Positions 23,640 to 34,227 of a stretch of 64,000 nucleotides of DNA are shown here, piece after piece. The notes beneath the pieces were generated by a model, which saw only the letters and a program-made list of their open reading frames with translations, was not told the origin of the DNA and did not search any database. Made by a program: the position numbers and the translations under genes. The DNA comes from Paulinella micropora (Eukaryota > Cercozoa > Imbricatea > Euglyphida). Each line of letters starts with the position of its first letter. Within the stretch, counting starts at the first letter, position 1. The stretch lies in contig BJOX01000127.1 of the NCBI GenBank assembly GCA_009731375.1, positions 103,662 to 167,661 on the forward strand, in the 5' to 3' direction.

Positions 23640-24830
23640 ATTTGTCTGTGTCTTTGTCGTGAGATGACGATTTTGTTTGGTTCATATTACATTGTCTATG
23701 CAAATATTTGGATTTATTCTGTTGCTTGTCGCTTGTCGGCTGTTCTAGCTGTGGCTGTAGGCTGTTAGTTGTTGACTGTTTCTTGCTTGTTGTAGGAAAT
23801 CGCTTGTCGTTTGCTACTTGGTGTTTATTTGTTGTTTGTTGCTTTTCGTCGCAAATCGCTTGTCGCTTACCTTGTTGCTTGGTGTTGTGCTAATTTTGTT
23901 TTTTCCTTGCCCCTTGTCGACGTCACTTGTCACTTGCAGTACTTGCTGCCTTCTTTTAATGCTTGCCGCTTGTCGCTGGTCGTTTGTCGCTATTTTTCGT
24001 TATTTGTTGCTTTTTGCTTGTCATCTGCGTGTCGGTTGTCCGTTGCTTGTATCTTATTAGTGCTTGTTTGCGATTGCTTGTCTTTTCCTGGTTTCTTCTT
24101 CTTTTGCTTGCTGCCTTCTGTTAAGCTTGCCGCTTGTCGCTGGTCGTTTGTCGCTTATTTTTTTGTTATTTGTTGCTTTTTTTTGCTGGTCATGCTGCGT
24201 GTCGCTTGTCGCTTGTCCGTTGCTTGTATCTTATTCTTGGTCGTTCCTTGTCTTTTCCTAGTTTCTTCTTGTTGCTTGCTGCCTTCTGTTGATGCTTGCC
24301 GGTTATCGCTGGTCGTTTGTCGCTTTTGTTGTTGTTGTTGTTGTTGCTGTTGTTGTTGTTGTTATTTCTTGCTTTTTGCTTGTCATCGGCTGGGTGTCGG
24401 TTGTCGCTTGTCCGTTTCTTGTATCTTATTGCTGCTAGTTGGTCATTGCTTGTCCTTTGCTCATGCTAGTATCTTGTTCCTTGTTGCGTGTTGCTTGTTA
24501 CTTGTGTTCGCTTGTCGCTGGCTTGTTGGTTGTCTTTATCAAGTATCTCATTATTCCTTGTTGCTCATTCCTGGTTGTTTGTGTTTGTCACTGTTGTCAC
24601 TGAGGTTTTGCTTTTTGTTTTTTGGTCGTTGCTTATTCCTCGTTGCTTGTTATATTGCTATTGCTTGTTATGCTTGTTGCCTGTCGGTGGTAGCTTGCTT
24701 CTTGTTGCTTGTCTGTGGCTTGTCGAGTCGGGTCGGTTAGCATCGTTTTTTGATTGAGTTTGTTGTCGCTGACTATTTGCTGCTCGTCGGTCGTTGCTTG
24801 AGGTCTCTTGTTGTTGTTTGGTGATGGCTT
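23640..24830. repeat. Degenerate GCTTGTCGCTTGT-type repeat
   Basis: About 1.2 kb dominated by imperfect TTGCTTGTCGCT words with related longer blocks near 23980, 24130, 24300 and 24400 that share GCTTGTCGCTGGTCGTTTG. It is T/G-rich on this strand. The 309-codon Cys/Leu/Phe-rich frame is judged a composition artefact. Confidence 0.7.
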
Positions 24831-24871
24831 TTGCCTGATACTTCTTCGTCTTCTTCTTCTTGCCCTCCTTC

Positions 24872-24904
<33 letters not shown>

Positions 24905-24914
24905 NNNNNNNNNN
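24905..24914. other. Assembly gap (10 N)
   Basis: Preceded by a C run of about 30 bp; another long C run lies at 25009-25036. Confidence 0.95.
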
Positions 24915-25318
24915 GCAGTGTTGCAGTGTCGCAACCTCTGCGACAGAATTTCACTTTTTTGTCGCAGTGTCGCAAAAAATATTTTTCTTTTGTATGTTCA
25001 TGTGTTTTTCCCCCCCTTCCCCCCCCCCCCCCCCCCTCCTCACTGAAAAATTAGCAGGATTGTTTGCTTGATTTTCCTGAGATTATCTTTAAGTTACCTG
25101 TAATAGTATTACTTACTAGTAATATAGAAACATAATTTTTATTGAATCATTAAGTAATGCAGTGCTTATCTACATCAAGAAACCTAGAAGTTGCATGAAA
25201 CTTTACCAAGCCTCACCAAACTTTACTGGTAAAAAATCAGTTGCACCCAACAACAGGCGTCAACTCAAGTTTATCAATGATTATTTGTACAAAATCAATT
25301 TATGACAGATAGAAATAC

Positions 25319-25577
25319 TTAATCATCAAGCTCTTTACCGTTTTTGTGTATTACTTCACCATTCTTATCCGTGCCTTCACCAAAAATAATCAAGGTATAC
25401 TTTTGGTCACCGGCGGCGTAAACAAGGTATATTTTTTCCAAAGTTGACTTAGTTATGTTTGTTCGTCTTCTCAATGTCCGTGAAGCAAAATGCGTGTGGG
25501 TTTCATGAAAGAGATGAGGAAAACGCTTTGTCGGACACTTGCAAGTCGCAGATGGACTTGGGCACCCTATACACGCC
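25319..25577 (-). CDS. Unidentified C-terminal exon or small ORF
   Basis: Minus strand: a CAG acceptor-like site at about 25578 precedes an open frame with a Cys-rich start (CIGCPSPSATCKC), then HLFHETHTHFASRTLRRR, and a beta-like tail (KYTLIIFGEGTDKNGE) to a stop at 25319. The frame can extend further upstream, to about 25642. The tidy C-terminus suggests real coding sequence, but I recognise no family. It lies just outside the left LTR. Confidence 0.35.
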
Positions 25578-25937
25578 TGCACGTCTTCGTGAGCTCGGAG
25601 GATATGTAAGTCTTGACTAGCCTCCTGCGAGGAAATTACCAACCGGCAATCAATTGAATATACACACGGCTGTCAATTGATCTCAAAATACTTCAGAGAT
25701 CAGGAAAGGTACCAAAAGACACTGGGACGGTCAATGCCAGTTTATTCGTATGCTTACTTCAAGTCAGTGACAGACAACTTGTCCCTTGCCGCGGGCGAAC
25801 TGACCCGGACAATTCAAATTCTGAGACTCCACTAACGAGAATATTAATATTTCAAGTGGAATTCGAGTTGTGTAGCAGTTGGAGTTGTTCAAGTCAGTCT
25901 GGAAAAAATAAAGTAACTTGAACTTGAAGGATGAAAG

Positions 25938-26332
25938 TTTTGTCGGTTCTAATCAAAAGACTCTAGTATTATTTAATGTAAGCCGTTGTATTTATCCTTC
26001 CAATTCCACAGCACTATGAAAATAACCTAATCTTCCTCCGAGGCTTCACAAAGAGAGGAAACCAGTATGGCGGAAAATATAGGAGACTGTCAGAGCCAAG
26101 CAACAAAAAGGGAAAAGAGAGGCATTTCCCAGTGTCACCCCTAACGATAATATTATACTGCTTAAAAAAGTAGTACCGGTTATGAATCGTAACATTATCG
26201 TTTTCAACCAGCTCAAAAGTATATAAATAAAAACGGATATGACTACATCTTAAAGAGAGATATAGCTCTTCTATACATCACTGTGTATAGGGGTATAAGA
26301 AAAGGTCGCATATTTACCTATCTGCGCCTACA
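25938..26332 (-). repeat. 3' LTR
   Basis: On this strand it runs TTTTGTCGGTTCTAATC ... CTGCGCCTACA; on the element's strand it starts TGTAGG. The TTT before TGTCGG is shared by both copies, so it is either part of the LTR or chance. A TATATAAATA motif sits near 26220. Confidence 0.9.
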
Positions 26333-26350
26333 ATCCCCCCTCCCCGTCTT
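26333..26350 (-). promoter_or_regulatory. Polypurine tract (plus-strand primer)
   Basis: On the element's strand GACGGGGAGGGGGGAT directly abuts the 3' LTR. This is where a polypurine tract must be, and it fixes the element's orientation as minus. Confidence 0.85.
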
Positions 26351-27042
26351 ATACGGGAACCGTAGTAGATAGGGGTAGATTGGTAAATATCTGCAAATGA
26401 GAGCGCACTTTCCGGGTCTGCTTCCTCATGTGTGATCGGCTCCTGTGGAGACAACCCATTGAGTAGCTTGAGTGACCGCTAAGTTTTTGCTCTTCATCAC
26501 CGTTGTACGTCCGGTGCTTACAAAATGAAAATTTGAGTTTGGAGATTTTCGAGTTCAAATTTGAATTTGAATTTTGAACTATCTCCTCCCCCTCTTCTAT
26601 GGCGATCTGCCATAGACGTACAACGGTCTAATCATGTCGCAGTCAAACCATCCCTTCGCCGTCTTAAGGATCTGTGATCCGAAAATTACTGGGCGGTCTG
26701 CATCTGATTTGAAGCAGATCTCCGAGCAATTCTAAGGTTCCTCGTCCCTAGCATATGTCTCGGCCCTAATCCGTCCGAAGGATCTGTGATCCCGAGAATA
26801 CAGGGAGGCATTGGTCTCAATTGTTCAATACCCCCGTGCATCCTCGTCCATCATAGGGATGAACGGGCGCTATGCCAGTGTCAAGGGTGCCGTTGGCGTA
26901 TTCGGCGTTGTTTGTTTGGTTTTATTGTCTGCAGACATTTTCTTATTGCCACCCGGCAAGTATCTACTTCGCTGTGGCGAAGGTAGAAGTGTCTAAGAAT
27001 ATATATACAACCCATTGGCTGGGTCTCAAAACGCGTCTATGC
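26351..27042 (-). other. 3' untranslated part of the LTR element
   Basis: About 690 bp with no convincing frame between the extra ORF and the polypurine tract. A GATCTGTGATCC motif occurs at about 26668 and 26780. Confidence 0.5.
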
Positions 27043-29553
27043 TTATTCGTCGAAGCATGCTTGCTCGAGGGAGTTCATGAACTCCTCTTCGCTAGACGGT
27101 GATGGTGGTTGCCGCCTCCAGGCGGGCTGATCCTCCGCTGGATTGTCAATGTCCCGGTCTAGGCTTTCTTTCCCAGCCCTTGTCTCTGACCAGGTCAAGT
27201 CTTCTCCGACTACCGAGTGCTGTGGCGCGATATACCTCATGACTGGGGAGAAGTGGCCAATGATCTTCCCCAGCTGGTATTCATACTGTTGTCTCCAGTA
27301 CGGCCACTCATGTCGATAGTGGTAGATGTAATCCAACCGTTGAGTTATTTTGTGCCATCGGAACATCGGCTTGTACAAGTCTGTCCCAACCCAGGGCGTC
27401 CTGTACTCTGAATCGTTCGATCCATTGTTCGAAGCCTCTCACGCGGCCCCGATATGTGTTCGGAACGTTCTCGTCAGGATCGGCTAACTGGTTGGCGATG
27501 CGGGATGTGTTTGGGTCCTCGCTCCTCGTCAACTGCCGGTATATCGTCAGCAGCCACGCGAGCCGATGCTCGTGTTGGAACCGTACGTAATACTGCTGCC
27601 GTAGCCGAGCCGCACCTCGGAAACGCTCAGGTATTCGTCGTCTTATGCCTCGCGGCCTACATAGGGAGGGGAGGCTTGGGTATGCCTAAGACCTGCCTAT
27701 AGTACGCGAGTACATTTTCTTCAACCCTGAGGTCCCAGGGTTGGTCATGTTTGCTCCGAAGGTAGTAGGCTCGGTATGCCTTGACCTCCTCGGGCAATGG
27801 GATACCCGAAAGTTCGAGCAGTCTGTTGTAAGAATTGATATCTTCCTGCGACCACTGCAACTTTCTGAGCTCGTGTGGTTCGAGTAGACATCTCGGATCC
27901 TTCCAGATCCCGTAGAACCGGAGGGCGTGTTTTCGCTGATAGTCCTCCAATCCCACCCATCCTCGCAGCGATTTGGCTTGCTCGAACAAGGTTTTGGTAA
28001 ATCTCATTCGGTCCTCGTCCATGGACTTATACCGAGCGATCCCCGGTAACGGGTTGTCGCGAGACCCCCATGTGTGTGGGACATCCCATCCGAAACATGG
28101 CGGTAATTGTGCGCAGGATATCAATTCGATGTCATTGTTGTATGCGTGATCTGGACATCGGTGAGGCCCGTATCGCTCTGGTGACGCATACGCTCTTTCC
28201 GTGAGGTGCCATCTCCGCGAGCATCTCGGACCCCATCCTCTCCCGCGTTTCTTTGACCCTTCACACTGTACCCTCAGGACGTTGTCCTGTTCGGTGGGCT
28301 CGTACCTCGCTTTGTCAAGGTAGTTCGAGAAGCCCCGTTCGTCGAGTGGAGGCTTTGGTGGCGGCAGGTTAATCTTGCGAGGGTTTGCCTCGAACAAGTG
28401 CGGGTCTGGGATCCAATTAACCTGGTTGCCCACCAATCGTATTCGGTACGGCTCCTTAGACGGTGTGAACGGGAACGTTCGTTCGTTGGTTGTGTGTGCG
28501 AGCGCCGGGCATTGTAGCCGCAGCCTGCGCTCCGCATCCGTGATATCTGGGTAGGGTGGGTAGATCCGGTGTACTCTACGCGTCAGTGGGTCATACGCGT
28601 ATCGTACCGGTTTCTGATACTCCTCCCTTTCCCGATCTGGGTCTTGGTTGAGGTGTAGGTCCATACCTCTCAACATCGTTTCCGTGTCGATGCGATATGG
28701 CCTACGCACTCCGGGTGCTACGACCCTCCACGTTCGCGGCGGTACCGGGCCCCGTTCCGAATACGCGTATATCGGACGGTCGATCGGTCCGTATATCTGA
28801 ATATGTTATCGGAGGCATGAAACTACGCGGGGAATACTTCGTCCCTGCCCCAATGTGCCGTCGGCTCCGGTGGCGGGCCGCGGTGATGCTGGTACGCCGG
28901 ATCCGTGGGCCGTGGCCGCTCATCGGGCCGCTTCTCTTCGGGCGGGTTCAGCTTGTCACTGCAAGCGTCGGGCTTGAGTCTATCCTCATCGCCGACTTTC
29001 TTCCAGTATCTCAAGCGTGCTTCCTCCCTAGCGTCCATCCGCGTGAGGCTCAATTCTTCGCCATAATATAGGCTCTTGTCTTCCTCTGGGATCCATCCAA
29101 ATCCCGAGTGTTGAAGGGTGTTTAGCCCTTCGGGATCGACGTCCTCATCCGTGTGTTGCGATGCAGGTGTACTGCTGTCCTCAGTCGGTGCCTCCCCCTC
29201 GTCAGCCGATGACTTCATAGGGGTCGTCAACATCTCCGACTCGACTTCAGCTTTTCCCCGTGGGGATTTCGGTGTGGTCACAACACNNNNNNNNNNGCAA
29301 CACTAGCCTGAGTTGTGCCAACTGAAGGTTGAGCGGGTGTGAGCGGTGTATTGGGACCGCCAAGGTTGCGCTGCAGGGTTTCGTTTCCCTGTGCGCCCTT
29401 GCTTGCAAGGTTGTTTGCGCCACTGCTCAGAGTGGTCATTGTGATGTGGGGTGTCCCCTCTGGTGAGGTATGTATGTGACCGCACCTGAAGTTCGCTTCC
29501 TCAGATGGGTCTGGTTCGTCCAGCTGCTCTGCTTCGCGACGCCGGTCCGCCAC
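27043..29553 (-). pseudogene. Extra ORF downstream of integrase, frameshifted, unidentified
   Basis: Coding-like sequence continues on the minus strand across several frames. 29297-29553 is N-terminal (RREAEQLDEPDPSEEANF), 28823-29281 is acidic and Pro-rich, 27657-28709 gives 350 codons, and 27308-27532 and 27043-27378 form the tail. The pieces suggest one protein of about 800 residues broken by at least three frameshifts and the gap at 29287-29296. The 350-codon part is rich in Arg, Tyr, Trp and Pro. It holds a Cys/His cluster (CEGSKKRGRGWGPRC, later HRCPDH) that could bind zinc. No signal peptide or membrane helix is visible, so it does not look like an envelope protein. Additional ORFs after pol occur in some Ty3/gypsy lineages. 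Function unknown. Confidence 0.5.
29287..29296. other. Assembly gap (10 N)
   Basis: Lies inside the extra ORF, so the frame relation across it is unknown. Confidence 0.95.
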
Positions 29554-29559
29554 CGGGCT

Positions 29560-30780
29560 AGCTGCCGGGATCGTTCCGGCCGGACTATCCCGCGCGGATG
29601 GAGGGAGCCGTTACCCTTCTCCCGCGATCGTCCGTAATCCTAGGTGTACTTTCAGTATCACCAGGACCGAAGCCACGCACGCCAGGAGGAATCCCAGATA
29701 CTGCTCCACCAGATGTTCGGTGCCAAACATACACCGCTAGGTGCCTATATCGCGTATATGTCCGTGAGTTCGTATGTATATATATCTGTATGTCAGCCCA
29801 AGCACAACGAGCAATGTGCTATGTGTGTGTTGTTCTCGTGTCGGTGTTCGACTCTCTGCTCGTTTTCAAACGCTGGTCAACAGCGTGACAACGCGGGTGC
29901 ACCCATGCCCCGGTCATCTTTGCTGTCCGCGTGTTCCACCCTCGCCGTACTGCGCGATTTGCGGCGGTATGTAAATAGGGACATGTTATATTTCTTATTG
30001 GTATAGATATGTTATGTGTATATGTAGGGCCGTCGGGTGCCTTAGAGCCCCTTTCATCCAAACAAAGAGCAAACAAGAGCGAGCATAATATCTAAGACAC
30101 TCTGTGGGGAATAACTTATCATACACCACTCATGCCATTGCCGCGGGAGGCAGGTGTGCAACTCGAGAGGAGGTGGGTATAATGTGCAATGCCAACCACA
30201 TCGACGGGCATTGCTGCGTGTCAACATAGTTAGCCCGAAGCTATTCCAACCCCTGTTGGAACACCAACTACTAGCCCGTCAAAATACCTTGGCCGTCGCA
30301 CCTCACGGAGGGTAAGGCAGGGTCTTTTCCCGTGTATCATGTCATGTTAGGCTCTCTTTTGCTATCTCTAAGATGAATGGACTTGGGTAGTATTTTAATA
30401 GATATGGAGTCCAAAGCCGTGTCCCTTTCCTATGGCTAGTTTCTTACTGTTGCTACCCAGTATTGGTCTTTGGATCTCGCATACTACCCGCGTTAACTAT
30501 GCTTGTGAGGTGTCACACGGCATGCTGAGCTAGGCTAGCTTGCGCCTCTTTGCCTGCCCTAATTTGGCTTTCTTATATTTGCCTGGTGGTGGTGCCCCGA
30601 TGAGATGGGTCGCTATGCCCTCGGCTACTATCTCATCCCACACCCGTAGGGGGATTCGACCGTGCTGTAGATCGAAGGGGGATTCGACCGTGCTGTAGAT
30701 CGAATGGGTAATCCAGCACCATCCTAGGCCACGCTTGTATTTGCCACGGCGTGTAGCCTTCGGTCTTGTCCTTGATGCCT
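29560..30780 (-). other. Non-coding spacer between integrase and extra ORF
   Basis: About 1.2 kb without a supported frame. A direct duplication of GGGGATTCGACCGTGCTGTA occurs at about 30650 and 30678. The spacer could hold an internal promoter or splice site for the extra ORF. Confidence 0.4.
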
Positions 30781-30782
30781 TT

Positions 30783-32105
30783 CTAGAACGTTTCGACTTG
30801 GTTGGAGTCGCGGTATACTGGATAAAAAGTCCGCGATTCCGGCTCGTCGAGGTCCTGGTGTGATCGATAGAACTGCAGTACAGGCGGCTCGGCTTTGATT
30901 GCCTTGCTTGTGCGCGTGACCCGAGTCTGCGGCTCCCATTCTCTCACTTTCATGAGGAAGAAATCGTTGAGGCAATCGTCGCCGACGTGTGCCTCTGGTG
31001 GCCGAAGAAGGTATATCTTTCCGACGTGCCAGTGCATGGTTTTCACGTCGTCGGCCGACCTCAGCTTTGATTCAGCTGGTGGGCGTCTCGGCACCGGTTC
31101 GACCTTCTCCTCCTGTTCCGACTGCAGGTGGTTGGTCGGCCCTGGCGCGATAACGTCCCCCTCGGAAGCGTCGGCTTGTTCAGCCGCGACTTCGTCGGCT
31201 TCGTTATTATTCGGATCATTCCCCTCGGCTTCGGCCGGCAAGGGTTGTGTCGGGTCCTCTTTCGCCTCGGCCGTCTTGTCTCGGCGCTTGGGCGGCAGCC
31301 TTAAACTGTGTTCCAGCTCCTGTACAGCTTCCGTCATCGTTTCGTTACGATCCAGCATGGGGTTAAAACGGATCAGCCGCCGTACATGTACTACTAGTGT
31401 CTTACCCTTTCCCTGTATTCGGTATGTCAAAGCACCTACTTGTTCTACGACAGTGTAAGGGCCTTGCCACATCGGGAAGAGTTTGACGCTAACCAAGTTG
31501 GGTACCTGGGGTACGTACAGGAAGACTAAGTCCCCTTTATGGTATTCCCCCGACTCATACTTGACTTTGTTCGGCGTCTGCTGGTTTTGTTTGTGAGCCT
31601 CTTCGGCCTCCCGCGCCTTCATGACGTAGTGTCTGGCTTCCGCCATGACTCGTAGGCGACAGGCCATCAGCTCATCATGCTCCAAAAAGCCCCCTTCCGG
31701 GAGGTTTGGTAACACCAGCTCCTCCGGAATCCTCAAGTGCTGCCCGTATACCAGGAGATTGGGGGAAGCGCACGTGGCTTTTCCGCCCAATGCCCTCGAT
31801 GCGGTGTTGTTCATGGAGAACACAAAAGACGGTAAGGCCTTATGCCATATGTGCTGATTATCGCGACAATACTGCTGGAGCGCGGCCTTGAGCGGTCTAT
31901 GGACCCTCTCGATTTTGCCGTTGCTCTCTGGTGAATATGCAGTAACGTATTTCCACTTAAAGCCCCACACTGTGGACAGCCGAGCGGAGAGTTCGTTCGC
32001 AAACTCCGATCCCCGATCGCTGTACACATTTTTCGGCACGCCGGTGTATCGGAAGACATGGTCGACCAGTGCCTCGCTGGAGGAGATCGACACCCAGTCG
32101 GACAT
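30783..32105 (-). CDS. Integrase, C-terminal part of core plus long tail
   Basis: The frame opens inside the integrase core. HVFRYTGVPKNVYSDRGSEF carries the second catalytic Asp, and YSPESNGKIERVHRPLK carries the catalytic Glu. HKGDLVFLYVP-like sequence (GEYHKGDLVFLYVPQV) and FPMWQGPYTVVEQVG follow, matching the GPY/F module. After it comes an acidic linker and a C-terminal domain with VGKIYLLRPPEAH and FYPVYRDSNQVE. The first catalytic Asp and the zinc-binding domain are missing from this strand; they lie inverted at 32090-32900. The C-terminal module may be a targeting domain like the chromodomain of other Ty3 elements, but I do not see chromodomain residues. Confidence 0.85.
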   Translation of the reverse strand: MSDWVSISSSEALVDHVFRYTGVPKNVYSDRGSEFANELSARLSTVWGFKWKYVTAYSPESNGKIERVHRPLKAALQQYCRDNQHIWHKALPSFVFSMNNTASRALGGKATCASPNLLVYGQHLRIPEELVLPNLPEGGFLEHDELMACRLRVMAEARHYVMKAREAEEAHKQNQQTPNKVKYESGEYHKGDLVFLYVPQVPNLVSVKLFPMWQGPYTVVEQVGALTYRIQGKGKTLVVHVRRLIRFNPMLDRNETMTEAVQELEHSLRLPPKRRDKTAEAKEDPTQPLPAEAEGNDPNNNEADEVAAEQADASEGDVIAPGPTNHLQSEQEEKVEPVPRRPPAESKLRSADDVKTMHWHVGKIYLLRPPEAHVGDDCLNDFFLMKVREWEPQTRVTRTSKAIKAEPPVLQFYRSHQDLDEPESRTFYPVYRDSNQVETF

Positions 32106-32900
32106 CCTCAGCGAGGGAGATATAAAACCGGTTCAGACCTATGAACATGAACACTCCTTTAACGCATTTTTCGCGGATAGGACGCAGTCGTTCTGGGTAC
32201 CCCAGCATGTTCACCCTGAAAGGTCGGCGATTATCGCGGCTGCCGAGCGAACACACCGAACAGAGGGGCCTATAAGCCTAGTCACCAGTGCTCTCCAGCT
32301 GGATGACATGGATATGACGGTGGCGAGCCCCGAGGTGTTTGGTCAGTTGGCGAAGAGCTCTAAGGAATGGGGCCCCTTCATTGCTCACGCTATTGACCCG
32401 ATAGCAAATCCTGAGACGAGAGAAATAAGAGCCCATAAGAAAACGATGACCTGGCATGATAACCTCCTGTGGTATAAGGGGGCAGGCGGTAAGTGGGAAA
32501 AGACGCCTTCAAAGTGGACACTGTGGGTACCAACCCAGTTACGCAAGGCGATCCTTTTAGCCACTCACCGCTCTGCTCTCAACTCACACACGGGAAGGGA
32601 TAAAATGTCATGGTGCATTTCACGCAGGTTTTGGTGGCATGGCATGCAGAAATCCATTGTCGACACAGTCGACACATGCGAACACTGCAAGCAAACCAAG
32701 ACACCACACAACAACGCTCAGAGAGGCCTTTATGGCGAATACAAGCTTGTTGAGACTGTTCGAAACTTTGCATGTTGATTACGTAGGACCGCTACCGCGA
32801 TCGGAGACCCACAATTATCGGTACATCCAGACAGCCATAGACCGCTTCTCGAATTATGTGTTCGCGGTACCAGTGGTGGAAAAGGATGCGGAATCGACAT
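32090..32900 (+). pseudogene. Integrase N-terminal half, inverted relative to the element
   Basis: On the plus strand, opposite to the rest of pol, lies an integrase zinc finger: ATHRSALNSH then CEHCKQTK (His-His-Cys-Cys, about 32558-32700). A frameshift near 32765 follows, then LHVDYVGPLPRS with the first catalytic Asp and IDRFSNYVFAVPVVEKDAE up to about 32899. This is exactly the portion absent between RNase H (ending 33114) and the integrase core (from about 32100) on the minus strand. The segment has therefore been inverted in place. It makes the integrase non-functional unless the inversion is an assembly error. Confidence 0.85.
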
Positions 32901-33113
32901 GCAGGTCTTGCCAGTCCTCAGCTTCGTGTTGCGCGCAGCACACGCGACGTATGCATTGCAGCTGGTCCAACAGTTCAGCTTGAGAATCGGGTCTATATCC
33001 CGGTGTCCAGCTTTGCGCGTTGGTGGCCATGTATGCCATCCCCGCCGGCAACGTGTCTTTGAAATCTGCTGTGTGCTCCGTGGCCGTCCAGTCATCATCG
33101 ACTGTCCATCCGA

Positions 33114-33659
33114 CTAGGCAGGCCGTGGAGTTTCTAATGCAAAGCGGTCTAATCCGTCGCCTACAGAGCCTTTCACCCGAGGCATCCGTGATAGGCTATC
33201 TGGGACCGTATTTTCTTTACCTTTAATGTACTCGATGGTGAAATCATACAAGGCCAGCTCCGACTGCCATCGGGCCAGTCGTCCCGTATGTTCTCGGTCC
33301 ATGAGCCATCTAAGGTTGGCGTGATCTGTTTGAACCAATATGTTCGGAGCACCCCACAAGTACTCCCTCAGCCGACTGAACGCTCAAACTATCGCCAACG
33401 CTTCGCGTTGTCTGGTGCAGTAGTTGACTTGTTCGGGCGTCAACTTCTTGCTGACGAACATGATCGGTCTCAACTGTTTGTGGTCAGAGTCGTATTGTTG
33501 TAAGACGGCCCCGACTGCGTATTTCGACGCGTCGGTTGCTACCATAAAACGCTTCCCAAAGTCGGGGAGAACCAAGACCGATCCGCCCTCTGTGAGGGGG
33601 TCTCGTGTCAACACGCCTCCTTTAGCTTCGGGTATACCTCCGCCGCCTTTGGCGGCCAT
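33114..33659 (-). pseudogene. RNase H domain, one in-frame stop
   Basis: Minus strand: FMVATDASKYAVGAVLQQY is the typical start of Ty3-type RNase H, with its catalytic Asp. KKLTPEQVNYCTRQREALAIV follows, with the catalytic Glu. A TGA then interrupts the same frame, which continues with AFSRLREYLWG and VQTDHANLRWLM to FTIEYIKGKENTVPDSLSR. The stop falls near 33384 in otherwise normal sequence. The upstream reverse transcriptase is in another frame, so a frameshift separates them near 33615. Confidence 0.85.
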
Positions 33660-34225
33660 TTGCCATCCGGGTCGTCGTGAAGGCAGAAGTCCCGTAATGG
33701 TTTGACAAAGTCCTGGAAGTTCGGGATGAATTCCGAGTACACCTGTGCCATACAGAGGAAGGAGTGCAGCGCTGTGCGTGTGTTTGGGCGTGGAAGGGAA
33801 CGGATAGCGTCCCGCTTCTCCGGCTTCAACACTATTACCCCATCCTTGACTCTGTACCCTAGATAATCGATGTGGTCCTTAGCGAACGAACACTTCTCCA
33901 GGTTCAACCTGAGGCCGAAGGCTTCTAGGCGTCTCAAGATGTCCGACACGTGAGCCAGGTGCTCCGCTTCTGTCTTTGAATAAATAACGATATCATCGAT
34001 GTAACAAAAGCTATACTGGTTAGTATGTCCGTAAGTTTCGGTGAACTTCGGATCACCGTACTTCGGGTCGGACAGAGCTTGATTCATGCAATCCTGAAAG
34101 ATAGCCGGGGCGGTTTTCAATCCCATCGGGAGGACTGTCCACTGGTACAGTCTCCCGCCGACGGCGAAGGCCGTCAGTGCCCGACTCTCCACATCCAAAC
34201 GGATGTTCCAGAATCCATTCTTCAA
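33608..34225 (-). pseudogene. Reverse transcriptase palm/thumb
   Basis: 205 residues carrying the core Ty3-type RT motifs: VLPMGLKTAPAIFQDCMN, the catalytic FCYIDDIVIYSK, then LEKCSFAKDHIDYLGYRV. The palm is intact, but its N-terminal portion lies in another frame (34228-34542) after a 1-nt shift at about 34240. The frame stops at 33608 just as the linker to RNase H begins. Confidence 0.9.
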
Positions 34226-34227
34226 GT

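Noticed and set aside
23708-24757. Long Cys/Leu/Phe-rich open frame
   Set aside because: It follows the GCTTGTC repeat composition, parallel frames are equally open, and there is no motif.
25934-25940. Canonical 5-bp target duplication at the LTR element
   Set aside because: Assuming TG..CA ends, the flanking 5-mers do not match; only a 4-bp AAAG match exists if three T are counted in the LTR.
31888-32090. Start of the plus-strand integrase frame before the inversion point
   Set aside because: This part is the antisense shadow of the minus-strand integrase; only sequence after about 32090 is real plus-strand integrase.
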